Shown one piece after another: positions 24,586 through 37,500 of a stretch of 64,000 nt of DNA. Position 1 is the first letter of the stretch, and the number at the start of each line of letters is the position of its first letter. Source of the DNA: Patagioenas fasciata. Taxonomy: Eukaryota; Chordata; Aves; Columbiformes; Columbidae. The DNA lies in the NCBI RefSeq assembly GCF_037038585.1, contig NC_092525.1:19550867-19614866 (forward strand), in the 5' to 3' direction. The notes beneath the pieces are model-generated. The model searched no databases and was not told the DNA's origin. It saw nothing but the letters and a program-made list of their open reading frames with translations. The position numbers were made by a program, and so were the translations under genes.

Positions 24586-26787
24586 CGAGAGCAGGAGCAG
24601 GAGTGAAACCCAGCGTCTCGTAATGCAGCATATGGATAGAGCGCAAATGGATGGGGTTTTATGTCCTGTGCAATATTTTCGTTGATACTTATTTTGATTT
24701 AATTTGGCTAATGTGCAGGAAAGATGAAAACGCGCCGTGCTTCTCAACATCTGATGGGGAGACGAATGTTTTTTAAAATTAGTATTCCCACATAGGCGGC
24801 GATCTTTAAGGTCTGCCCAGCAACTGTGCTGGAAAATCATGAGTCACTCCATGTAAATCAAGGGATGACCCTCGAAGCAGCAGATTTTTTTAAAAAACAT
24901 TGAGTTGTTTATCGTAGCGTTACAGTTTAGTCTTCCTGTTCAAGCATTTTGTCCATAACTTAATTTTTCCTTTTAATGAAAGTAGAGTTTGCCATAACCT
25001 CAAACCACTTCAAAGAGACAGAGTTTGAAACATAATTTAATACCATGTAATGAGATTCAGGATAAAATGGTGATGGCTGGTGATGCTCCCTGTCCCTGCT
25101 TTAAGAGAAGAGAGGCTGAAGCGGAGCCAGGGAGGACAGGAGCAATGGTCACGAAAAATAGCGTGAGGTTGGAGACCGGGGTACAAATCTCCACCAAAGA
25201 CTTCCAGGGTGGAACTTGGGCAAGTGACCTAAATCTTCCTCTCTTGTAGCTGCCATCTGAAATAAGGGATAAAAAGAGTCGATTTCCTCCACAGGGGTCC
25301 GTAGGAATAAATACTTAAAAACTGGTGAGGGGCAGCAGCCATGGCAGGGCCATGCACAGGCTGGAGAGGAACAAAAAATAATTCCCCAAAGATGTTCTTG
25401 GCAGATAAATCCTCTGCCTTCCCGACGAAGCAGTGCTCCCAAAGCTTTGTAGCTCACAAATTTGGGGGGAATAAATTTGTGAGAAGAGGTTGGGGTGGAT
25501 AAGGTGAGTACCCAGGGCATCCCCCCAAACCCCTTCTTCGCTTTGCAGGGCGTCCCCCCAGGGCTGCCTCCCGCTGCAAAACTGGGATTTTAATGTCTCC
25601 GTTCTCTCGCCTGTTAATAAAGGAACAAAAAGCGCATTTGCCTTCTCAAGGGTGTTGTGAGACAAAGTTGGTAAGTGTTGAAAAGAAACCCAAACTGGAG
25701 GAGAAAGCTGGCTTTGTTCCTTGGGACGCAGCCCACCGCAGACCTTGCTCAAATTTTACTGTAGCATCTCCTGAATGAAAACGTGTCCTCCCAAAAAAAC
25801 CCATCAAACATGTCCCGACTTGAAACGGCTGCCAGGGTGGTGAAAGGAGCTGCAGATTACAGATCCTCGGGGCTCTTGGGGCAGCAAAATGTTTGTTCCA
25901 TGGATTTGGGCTGGATCCAATGACTCCAGAAAGGGCTCGGAGCGACTGTTTAACCTATCCTGTGGGGTTGGGGGAAATATGTAACGAACAAAAAAAGCAG
26001 AACAAGAAACAGCAGCAAGAAAACCCCTTTATATTAAAATAAAAATATTCCTGCTCAGGAAAAAGAAAATTCAGAAGGCTAAAAAATTCAAAGGCTAAAC
26101 TTCAGCCTCCATCTTAAACTGAATTGGAAAGAAAAAGAAAGAAAAGTAAATTTAATTAGTCAGACTTTGTAAATTGGTAAACAGGGCTTGGGGCTTGAAA
26201 AAGGAAGGTGCCCTCCAAGGACAAGAGCAGCACCAGACTTGGTGAGGGCACCTTAAGGTATCATGCAAAAAGATAAGATGTTATCTAAAAGATAACTGAT
26301 CCTGTATTTCTTCTACCCTGTATCTCACCGAGATCTACAAAAGTAAAAGCTGTATTTGGATTTTTAAAATTTTTTTTTGATATCACAATGCATGTTTCGT
26401 CATTACAGCACCTGGACGAGATGAATGATTTTTTTAATAGGAATAATTTTTTAAACCAGTTCTAATCTAGAGGAAATCTGAGAACACTGAAAAAATTTCT
26501 TTAAATGAAGGCTCGGACAAAAATTATCACAAAAGGAAGCAGAATAAAGAGTGTACCACCAGTCTCATATAACTGAAGAATTAATTAGCAAAAATCATGA
26601 AAGAAATCACAGCTTTAAGCGAATGGTGGTTTTATGCTGTATTCCGGGCAAGCAAATTTGTCAGCCAGTGTCCGAGATGGTAGTAGGATGCAGAGAAAAT
26701 GCTCCAGCTGCTTGGTGGTTTCCAGGTGCTTATTATACATATAAAGACAGAGGTTTTGTCCTTAGTAAAAAAAAACCAAAAACCAAA

Positions 26788-26806
26788 AACAACAACAACA
26801 ACAACA
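26788..26806 (+). repeat. (AAC)n microsatellite
   Basis: A short AAC run following a (CCAAAAA) stretch. Confidence 0.85.
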
Positions 26807-28559
26807 CCTTTCCTCTTGGAGATCTTTGGGTTTCTTGTTTAATTCCTAGCCTCAGAAAACGTAACTTTTTTTTTTTCCTTCTAATGATTTGTCCATTCTT
26901 GGCTTTCAGCTACAAAGTCAGTTTCCTTGGGCTTGTACTAATTTGATGTGCATCCATCTTCATTCAAGTTGATCCATTGAACTCTTGGCAGCACATCGAT
27001 AGCAAATGGGAGCACAGCGCCATTCATTGAACTCCGCCATACCAGCAAAACCAGGGACTAAACATAAAGCCTGGGGTCGTCTCCTGGAATTGGTTCCTGG
27101 ACTGCAGCTCAGTCTTTGTATGTATATGATTTTGTTTTATTTTTTATAGCCAAGTAGTTATAATTGTATTTGTAATTTCAAGGGTGCATTATCATACTAA
27201 TGGATGATGATCATTCAACAGTTAAACTTTAATTTAAAAAGAAGTTCTACTGTCCTAGCAGGGAGAGTGTTCCCTAACCCCATTATGGAAATTGGTTAAG
27301 CCATAGAATATTTTCTTCATAGTTTCGGCTCTTCAGAAAGTCTTTGATGTCCCAAGCCAAAGCAAGTACCCATCAGAAACTGAGAGATGTGCTTTGGTCC
27401 CCTATGCCAGCATTTTACTTATGTCTGTCGTTTCATTTCCCCCATAATATGGGGGAAAGTCTTAGCCAACATCTTCATTTTCATTCATTAGTGAAATCAC
27501 GGTAATAATAGCTCTTTGCGCTTAGCTGTCTCCTAGGCACTTTGGAGCTGTCTGTCCCTATGGTGTGTATATATAGAGAGCCCTCCATCCAAAAATGACT
27601 CGTTAGTAAAGTTTCCGAATATTAAAAAGGTCAAAGCAGTACAGGACTCTATTATTATCACTTAAAACTCTGCAAGACATTAAAATTATGAATGTGGGAA
27701 AGGTGTAAAATGCAACTGGCTCCCTTGATATCGCTGGGGCTGTCAGTGAGCTCTACTCTCCATCCTGCCTCGGGCTTAGCAGTCGCTCTTCTCACTTGGT
27801 CTTGGGTTTTTTTCTTCAATTAAGAGGTTGTTTTGTGCCATGCTAGAATGTGCTTTGCACATCCACTGTTAATGCTGTCTTTCACCGCTTTAATCTGCAT
27901 AGGTAAGCTGCATCCCTAAATAGTTTGAAAGACAATAGAATTAAGTGCACAAAAAGAGTTACGGCAGCTCCTGTGTTCTAGAAGCAGGAGGGAAATGTCC
28001 TGAAGAGCTCTCTTTATTAATATGAGATGGCAAATATTTTTTCCTGTTTATTAAAGGTTAATTATGGTTAGCGACTGTGGGTAGAAAACAATTCTTGGAA
28101 GATGCTTTTGTAACAACAGGTTGGCAGTATGCAGAAGCCATCTGCTTCCTGCAAATGTTAAGGTACAATCTCAAACTTGTGAGGTTAAAAATTACAGATT
28201 GCAGAGTAGTTTGGTAGAAGGAAAATCCATGTTGTGTTGATGTAAAGTTACTCAGTCTCCTTGACACGCAGCCTGGAAGGAATGCCAAGTTCCCTAAAGG
28301 ACGGTATTTGGCTGGAGCAGACCCTCGCTCAGGGTGTTCTGTACTCACGCTGGCTGTCTACAAAGCTAATTAAGCCATTTTTGTGCTTCATTTTCTTTTA
28401 ATACAGAAATCAGTTTCAAATCATGACCGACAGACTGGATTGTTGGATATAATATTCTGCTTTCAAGTGGGGAATTCAGCTCATTCTACAAAGAAGAATA
28501 GAGCGTTGCTACCATTATCAAGGTGATGTGCTCCTGAAACTTGTTGCTTCTATCCACAA

Positions 28560-28770
28560 TGTGTAGACTTAGCCACAACTGCAAACTCTTCAAGGTAAGG
28601 ACTCTCCATTTCAAAAGGAAGAGCTGTCACCCTCATTTTATAGTGAGCTGGGAGGAAAGATACTAAGTTATTTGTCCAAGGGCATGCAGGGAGATTGTGA
28701 GTGGTGGAATTAAACCCAGATTTTTCAGATCACAGCAAAGTGCCTTAACCACAATACCTTTCTGCCTCTC
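28560..28770 (+). mobile_element. Ancient L2/MIR-type 3' end
   Basis: The order of motifs matches the shared L2/MIR 3' region: tagactt...aaactcttcaagg..aaggactctc, then ccctcattttatagtgagct, tactaagttatttgtccaag, gtggtggaattaaacccaga and gtgccttaaccacaatacct. In the consensus these are the 'attttacagatgaggaaactgag', 'gacttgcccaaggtcac', 'gagctgggattcgaacccag' and 'gtgctctaaccactagacca' blocks. It is a strongly decayed amniote-wide repeat. Confidence 0.65.
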
Positions 28771-31700
28771 TGTGGATCAGCTACTGTAACTTGGGCTTTT
28801 GGGCTGGGTTTTCAAACATGTTTGTCATCTTCCAGGGATCAAGTTAAATTTTGGTTAATTTTCCACATTTATGGAAAACATCACCCAGTTTATACTTCCC
28901 CTCTACAGATAATGCTGCCTGACTTTACCTGCTCCCCACCAAGGAAACACAGGTGGAACCACCTGCAAGAGGAGGTGTAGGGAACTGCCACCACCACGTC
29001 TGTCCCTTTTGCTTTTCCGCCAAATAGGGAGAAACTTTTTTTTTTCAGAGACTCTGATGTGCAGAGATGTCATGTAACCTTCAGCCCTTTTTCTTCTCTT
29101 CTAAATTACATCCAGTGCCTCCCCGTGCTTGTCCCCAGGAGCTGCCTGCTTGCTGCTAAAAGGCTGTGAAGTAAAAGGGCTCATTTCCAGACATTGCAGG
29201 TGACAGAGATACCAAATTGTTTACAGTGCAATAAAATGATCCAGTGCCTCATTTCAGGGGCGATTTTGCCAAGGCTTTGCATGTGTACAGGGGTCTCTCC
29301 AACACTGCCTTATTTTTTAACAGATAAATTTCAGCTAGACAGCTTCTCTCTTAAAACATCCTGTACAGTGGTTTTATCTTCTCCCTTTGCAGCTGGTGAT
29401 CCACTCCATTATTAACACCTACCGGTAAAAGCCCTGCAGATGGAGGGGAAAGGAACTGACCTCTTGGGTGATGCTGCAGAACATCTTGTCATTAACTCCC
29501 AGTTATTTATCGCAGTCTTGCTCCCTGGTGATCACAGCATCGTTGCCCTTACCAGGCTCATTAGCAGCAGGACCTGCACTAATCTGCATTGTCCCCTCCT
29601 GCATCTATCAGTGTTGCCATCTCCTTGCATGCACAGTCCTGAGCACGGGGCTTCTGGTGGCACTTAGTGGGATCTTCTGTTTCTGGGCTGAAACAACTGA
29701 TGAGGAAGAAGGAACCAGCTCTATTCGTCTGCCTGTCATTTTGTTAACAGGCCTTGGACCTACCTTTATTTTCTTCCTGCTCTGATCTCTTCAAGGAAAT
29801 TGAAGATCGTTATGGGTAATACCAGGAACACTTTTATCAGGCTTCCCAGAGCGCCCTGCGAGAGTTGGCTGCATGTGAGGGACTGAGGCACATAGAAATT
29901 AGGGATGAAATTTTTCAATCCTACCAAAGGGATTTGGATGCCCACCATCCATTAAAATGAATAACAATTCCTGTCCTGCCATAAATGGCCAGAACCCAAA
30001 TTGCTGCACAAGAAGGAAACCATCTTGGTTAATGCATGGACACTTAAGCCCTCAGCATCTGACTTCACTTATATTTTATTTCCAGCAAACTTAGTTGCTC
30101 ATGTCCAATGAAACACTTGTACACCCCCCGCACCCATTACCCGCTCCCCGGCAGCTCATCGGGCCGTCGCTTGCCAGCTCCACTATCAGAGGAAGGTGAT
30201 GAAGGTAGCTAATTTGTTTGCAAGTTGGTGAATGATGTAAAAGGTTCCTCGTCCATCATCATAAAGGCTCACAAAAAAAACGGAGACAAATGGTCCTTCC
30301 TCTCATTCTGCCTGCGCTACACAGGGACATTTGAAACTGAGGGAAAGTTCAGCGTAGCCATATGTATGGAGTGATGCACACAAATCACAGCTGCTGCTAA
30401 TTGGATCCAGAAATCTAATTGGTCCCTCATGGTTGGCTGGTGTTACATATAGGGCCATCATGACAGTAATGTGGAGTCTGTGGGGGCTTGGTCTACTCGG
30501 TTTGGCATTCTGGTGGCCCAGGCTGTGCTGGGGTGCTGCTCCCTGGAGCTGGGGGTGCAGACATGTCCCCAGCAGCTCGGGCTTCTTTTGCTTTCCTTGA
30601 CCTGCAAAAGGGGGCTGAGCTGCTCTATGCATTGGCCATAGTGTGACACGGGTGTCTAGGGTCCTACCAAATTAAAGGGGGAGCAGAGGATATAAAATAA
30701 CATAGAGTAATGCAAAATAAGGTTAAATAGTATAAAATATCTCCAGGTGGTTGCTCCAATTAATGCCTCATCCAGAAAACATCCTAGACCTAAGTAATGA
30801 GACACACCTCTTAATTGCCAGAAATATAGAATATTTCCCACATTTCCTTCCTACTCAAAGTGAAGTGCAACCTGCTTGTCTATGCTAAAGAATGTTCATG
30901 GTTTTTAACCTGTTTTAGGACCCCCATCACACTGTCCTCCTCCATGCGTGAACGGAACCGGCCACTTTGGATTTGAATGCTACCAAGCTGCACAGAGCCA
31001 AGAGGCCTGGGTAAGTGGGGAGGAAAGCCCCAGACTTTGAGTCTCAGATACATTATTGTCCTGGAGAAGGCTCTGAGTCTTCTTATTTTATGCAAATCTC
31101 CTCAGCCAATCCTAATTTTAATAACGTTGATTAATCATTGTGCTGTGGACAAGGACAGTTATTCCCTGACTTATGTCACAGCGTTTATGGGAGCTGTATC
31201 CTTAAATGAATTACTGAAGGGATCATTAAATTTTCACTTAAATTGGACATAGTAAGCTCATTTAGAAAAATAAAAAGCTTAGTAAGTTATATATAAACTA
31301 GAGGAAAAATGAATCTCTGCAAACTGTCTCAGATCCCCTTTTCAAGCAGGAATCTAAAGGGTAGATTTGCAAAGGAGACGTGTAATTTGTAGGGCAAATT
31401 GTCACAAAGGCACTTTGAAGCTGCATTTGTGTAAATTGTAATTGAATCGTGGGCTCAAAATTTGGTGTTTTATCCTCATTCATCTCAACGGGTGCCATAA
31501 AACAGGGAGAAATTACCCCACACAGCCACCGGTCCCCAGATTTGGGCTTGGCATTAGAAATATTGCTCCCCTGGAGAGGTAAGGTGAAAGTCGTCACCCT
31601 GTCCCTATGTAGTGCTGAAGGGCTCAGTGGGAAGTGGGTGCTGCTCCTTGAGCAGGTAAGGGTTGATTCTGGGGACAAACAGGGTAAATTGGAAGGGACA

Positions 31701-34526
31701 GCTGGCAGCTTGTGCCCTTTGCCTTCAGAGCAGCATCACCCAGAGCCGTGCCTTGTGCTGCAGGAGCTGGGGGGGAGCAGAGACCCAGAGAAGAAACAGG
31801 TGATGGTTTTTTATGGGATTACACTAAAACATCATATAAAAGAGCCCACCATTGGTTGGAGGCTTTAGGGTCAGTGTATTCATTCACCAAGGGTTTTCAG
31901 AGTAAGAATGGAGGTGTTGAACATGTGTCTTCTGTCTCACAGACATTTAAAAACAGCCCAATATTTGTTGTTTCAATTCCCCTTGTATATAACTGTTGAT
32001 ATTACTCCATAGTGCTGAGAATAATCACAGGAGGAGCCACAGGGCCTCGTTGCACCAGGAGAAGGGTGGGAAGGAGGTTTCCAAGCCCTCATGTGCTACT
32101 CTTGGAGACCCCATCCCTAACAGCAAAGCCATGAACCGCTCAATTTGGGGTTACAGGGGGGCAGATACAACCCTGTCAAGTCCCTCAGGGTGGGATTAGT
32201 GCCATGTAGAACCCCAGGCCCTGAAGCCTGTCCATAGCAACATTAAATATTTGTTTCTTAAATAAAGGAGGACTACACGTCTACCTATGGATGGATGTTT
32301 TCAGTAAGGGAGAAAACAAAGCAAAAATAAGATACTAAATAAGATATTAAAGTGGTGTTTTTAAAGTGGCAGATTCATATTCACCTTGATTGCCAACTTG
32401 TACATTCAGGTCACACTTATTCATTGACCTTACACATCCCAGTAACACCATCCTGGGGAAAGGGGTAATCTCAGAGGGTAAAGCATGCGTTGCATCAGCC
32501 AACTCTCCATTGTCCATGCCTCCCTGTATTTTAATTAAAAACCTTAATTAATTTTTCACTTTGTGTCAAAATTTCTTGCAGTGGAACTGCCAATGATGGA
32601 CATATCTCTTGGGAAACAGGGCAAAGGAAAGATCCTTTTTTTAAATGGCATTTATGCAGCAAACTCTAAATGGCTGCACTTTATTGTCACTTCGTGAAGA
32701 CTTGCTTATTCACAGCAGGATCAAGCTGCCGCTTGAACAGGAGATTTCAAAGCAGCTGCTAATATTTAAAAAAAAAAAATAGAAACTCTGCTGTGCTTCA
32801 GATCTTTAAAAATACACAATAAATACAGAAAAAGCACATGCATGCCCTCAAAAAAGGAGCAAAATAATGTAAAACTTCCACTCCTCTGTACATGCTTTGT
32901 GCTTTTTGGTGCTGTGCTCAGCAGCCGGGAGGTTCGGTCCTTGGTCTGTAACCCTGAAGTGCTGTTTTTCACAATGGAAATTTCTATTGCAACGCCATCT
33001 CGTGGTTTCTTGCAAAAATTGCTGGCACTGCAGAATGTTTACCTTACGACTCCGGTGCTTAATTGCACGATGTCACCTATTAAACCATAATATTCACTGG
33101 ACATGAGGTACATTGGTAATTGCAATTAATATTACATGGCTGGGCCGTGACAGTGCAGCTGTGGAGGGGGTGATGGAAAGAGTTCAGTGCTGATTTTGGC
33201 GCTTGTGGGGCCCAGCTCTGCCTTTGGCATCGCTGTCAATGTTTCTCCCTCTCTTGCATCACGTGGATTTGGGAGCCCTGAAGATCGTTGCCCAATGGGT
33301 TTCGCTTTTGCAAATGCAAAGGTGGGGCTGGGCCAGATCCTGATTGATAGCAGGGACCAGGAGCAAACTCTTCTCCAAATGGTGAAAGACACCAGGGCTG
33401 TTACTTAGAGTATGATATATCGACATGCTGATATCTATGCAATCCTTTTTTTGTAAGTTTGATTGGTTTTCACATTGGTTTACTTTGATTAGTGTGAGCT
33501 GCACTGAAACTGTGAATGGGAAAAAAATAGATTTATGGTCTTCTTTACATTGTTATCGTGGCACTGGTACTGGTTTGGAAATGGCCTCTTCAACCTACAG
33601 CGTTCTTTCTGTTTACTCAAAGGTTTCTGCTTACACAAAGCCTTTTCTGGCTGGGGAAGCAGCGTGTGAAGGTGAAGTATCCCATCCCACTATGGAGGAT
33701 GAGCTGCAGAAATGGTCATCGGGCTGAAGATCTCAACTCCAAGCACGTCAGCAACAGCTCTCCAGTCCAGCCCACTCTGTTACTCTGGTCAAAATTTCCC
33801 TGTTACAGTTTCATCTCGCTGGAAATGGAGTAAGTCTTTGCGGAAGGCTGTGTGTGTGCCCCTGGTTTTCCTCAGCAAGACAAGGAGAATGTTGAAACTC
33901 GGCCGGCGGATGGGAAAGTGCCCCCCTCCAATACAAGCCAGAGCCGTGGAACCCCTCCAGGTCTCAAAAGCCCTCATCAACCCGATCAGGTCTTTGATGA
34001 TGAAAAGCAGAATAAAGGCGAACAGGAAGAGAGCAAGTGTAAACAAGCCCAGACAAGAAACAGCAGATTGTGAGAAAGGGAATTGGGCAGCGAGGGGCAG
34101 CCCCAGCTATTTGAGCTACCCTGGAAAAATCCAAGAAACCATGGAAAATGCCATATTATGGTGAACAGCGTGGAAGTCCCCGAGTGTCTCCTTAGAAATG
34201 TGCATATGACCATGAGCACTACAAACAAGGGATGATGATGTGTAACTCAGTGAGCAATTTTGATGGTATGAAGTCCTAGTGAAGCCTGCACTTTACTCAG
34301 CTTTGCAGCTTTCTGATGATAACTGTTCCATTTTCCTGGGAAAAAATCCCCCTGAAGACGTTGGCTGTTGGCTTCCCACTTCACAACTCCAGGACACGTC
34401 AGTTCTACTGCCCCATCGCTGTCCCTGCTGAGTCTCCTCCATACCCCCCATTTACAACCAGTTGGAGCAAAACACATGGTCCTGTCCCCCTCACCCCCTC
34501 TCACCCTCCTAAAACCTCAAATAGGG
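28771..34526. other. Intergenic stretch, no supported gene
   Basis: The segment 33558-34164 is open in several frames on both strands (plus 33712-34164, 150 codons; minus 33789-34046). No domain is seen, and the many open frames reflect local scarcity of stop codons. Confidence 0.5.
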
Positions 34527-34570
34527 CTTTTCTTCACTTCTGGAAGTGAAGAAAAGAAGTGAAGAAAAAG
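34527..34570. repeat. 14-bp perfect hairpin with an extra arm copy
   Basis: cttttcttcacttc (34527-34540) is followed after two bases by its exact reverse complement gaagtgaagaaaag (34543-34556). A near copy of that arm, aagtgaagaaaaag, follows at 34557-34570. Either right arm can pair with the left one. No gene or terminator context applies here. Confidence 0.85.
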
Positions 34571-37500
34571 CCATGGACTTTGCCCTGCTTCCCCCCAACC
34601 CAAGGAACATTAGGAACAAAGCCCTGCAGAGGTCATTTGGGCAGGCCGCTGAATGGGACATCGCTGCCACATGCGGGATCTGCTCCTAGGGCAGAGCAGA
34701 GGCTGTTTCAGTAAGGGGGATCTGTGGGTGTGGGGAGGACAACCAGCAGTGGGACCTGGAGAAGAAGGAGTAGCGTTTGGCACACCGCACCTTTGGAGGT
34801 AGGTAATCTGTGTTATTGTCAGGCATTTTAAAGCATTTGTAAGAGGCAGTTCCCAGGTTACATTTCACTCCACCATGGAGTGAGTTTATAAACAAGGGAG
34901 AAATTTGTTAATTTGGATCTTGCTGAAATGAATGGCTTCTTTTATACCAGTTGCCTCTCAGAAATGTTGAAATTTAATTAATCCCTTGCTGGAAATAATG
35001 TACAGTATTAGTTCCAATCTCTAATGCAGGATATCATTGCTAATGCTCAGCATAAAGAATGAGGCTTGTTAAATGTAGGGCTGGAAACACGACTGTGTCC
35101 CCACCAGCCCGGTGCAAGCAGCTCTGCTGTCTGCCAGCTGGCCTCGGCACGTTTGCTGCTTGAGTAGAGGAAATAATTCCTCCTGGTTGTATTTGGAGCT
35201 GTATTTCCGTGGTGCAGCAGTGTGACTCCCACATTCCCTGTTCTCTGCTCTGCCCTGGCCCTAACTACTCTACTCTTCATCTGCATCTCCTGGAAACCAC
35301 TTTCCTTCCTCACCCTTTCTCTCGGCCATATATAAAAGACTAATCCCAAAGTTAGGGGTGTCAAAGGGCTGCCATCGACTTTAGGAGGCTGCAAGGACCT
35401 TAGCTGCTCCCTTTAGCGTGGATCTTTAATAGGTGATTAAAAAAACTAAGGAGAACAGCAAAGGCTCATCGTTCGACACTTCAAATTCTGTAAGTGAGCC
35501 TGCGTGTGATTTCCTTCCCCCAGGAGGATGTAAAATGTGAGGAGTTGGGACAGGTTGGTGCTCGTTGGTGTCCTTTGACAGTGCTTATCTTCATTTGCAT
35601 TTTTGTAGGTGAGATGTGAAACACTGGTTGAGTTTTGAATGAAAACTGCAGCAGTTTCAGTGCAGAATATTGAGACGTGCTCTGAGTTGTCACGCACAGA
35701 ATCCAACTGGAGAGGATCAAAGGAAAAAGGTCTATTTTTGGTTTTACATCTACTAATTACTCTGAACAAATGAGCAATGCATCTGAGAAGTAATCTTTTT
35801 TCAGGTTTCCATCTGGTAAATTCTTGTAGGTGCTGTAACTTCAGAATAATTTCAAGCCTGTACTTTTCACTAAACACTCTGAAGTCAACCAGTGAGTGGA
35901 AGAACACAGATTGGCTTTTGTGTCACTCTTGTCCATTCAGAAAACTGCTAAAGCAACACGTTTTGGGGGCTGTGAACACCTACACCCGGTGATGCTGGAT
36001 GCGGCGAGTTTTGTCGTTGATGCAGAATCCCCTCTGCATAGCTTTCATAAGGAAAAATGTTTCAGGGGATCAGTCCTCTGTTCCTCGTTTATCTTCCAGC
36101 TGTACTGGTAGGTGACCTTCCCCTGCATGCCTGAGCTCACGTCAGGAGGAGGTTTGTCCTGGCATGCTGAGGTCAGACGTGCCCTTCCATGTGGTAACAC
36201 CCAAGCTGGCTACATAGGGGAGGGTTGTGGGGAGGTGGGCAAGCAGGAAGGAGTCAGAATTACACGCTGGGTTTACTGTTATCTGAGTCCTACATGAAGG
36301 GAAGAGTCTTGCTATGACATATTTGAGGAGTGCAACAACGTTTAAAGACTACGTATCTCTACCACTCGTCAATGACAGATGAATTAGTACAGATTTGCAG
36401 GCTGTTTCCTTGGGAGGCCAGTGGTGATTCTGGGGTGAATTTCCCAGCTTTCTGTGAAACTGAGGTTTCACACCATTCGTGAGCGAATTCCATACACTGA
36501 ATTGTAGTGTCATGGACCTGTGGAAAGGAGTGGGAGCAGCAAGGCAGACTTCAGAGATGTTGCTTTTTAGATACCGGTTATTGCAGAGTATTCTGTGCAT
36601 CATTCTGAATTTGAGCTTGTTTTTGTTTGAAAGCAATTGGCTGGCAAGATTGCAGTAAGTGTTCCTAGTAGAGCTGTGTTGGGGGCGGGGGAGGAAGTTC
36701 CGTTTTTTCATGAAAAATTTTGAATTTATAACTTAATACTTGAAAATTTTAGCTGGAAACTGCAGGAGTCTCCCCCAGTGTGGCTTCTTGTTTTCCAACA
36801 AAAATTAAATAGCATGGATGGAAATACAAAGTTTCTGTTTGCATTGAGGACAGTTTCGTACCAGGTCAGATAGCTGGTAGTCCCTAGCCTGGCCTCTCTG
36901 CCAGCGACCAGCATCCCTGCTGCTGGTGGATCACTGTTTGCTGGGGGACAGTGGGAGCTTTGCAGAGCTGAGAAATGATCTGAGCTTGGCCACAGCTGCT
37001 TCTGAGCACAGACAAAGTCACTGCAGTATTTGAAGTTGCTTTGCCATGGATCTTCAGCCGAGGCACTGATGGAGATGAGCCACCCATGGCTGCTAAAAAA
37101 TATAAATCCATTACCAGGCTGTGATCATTAATGATCTGATTTTTAATGAGAAGGTGTTTTTAGGTTGAGAAATATGGAAAGATAAACTCCTCAGCCCTCT
37201 GTTGTTGAAAGATTTGTTCAGAAGCGGTGATGGGCTGGTGATGGCTGGATTCAGCTGGGGTGGTTTTGCGCTGTGGGTACCTCTCGGAGCTGGGGTCCTC
37301 TTGCCTTAATGAGCCACTTGCATTTCCAGGAGGGTTTGGGGCTGGGAACAGGGACAGCACACCAGAAAAGCTCGCCCTGAACAATGGCAGGATTCAGCAC
37401 AGGGGCCCGATCCTGTAGAGTGCAGCACACCCCTCTGCTCAGCTGTACTTGCACCCCAAAACACGAGCCATATGCGGTGGGGGGACACCAAAGGGAGCCC

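Larger units (their letters stand above)
18572..28559. other. Intergenic stretch, no supported gene
   Basis: It contains microsatellites and the CpG patch near 24.4 kb. AT-rich segments at 23640-24110, 24640-24860 and 27110-27260 resemble conserved noncoding DNA. The 161-codon minus frame at 22169-22654 and the 145-codon minus frame at 25315-25752 overlap other open frames and have no domain. Confidence 0.55.

Noticed and set aside
33558-34164. Overlapping open frames on both strands, including a 150-codon plus frame and a hydrophobic minus frame.
   Set aside because: No domain, no splice structure, and several frames open at once. This points to a local lack of stop codons.
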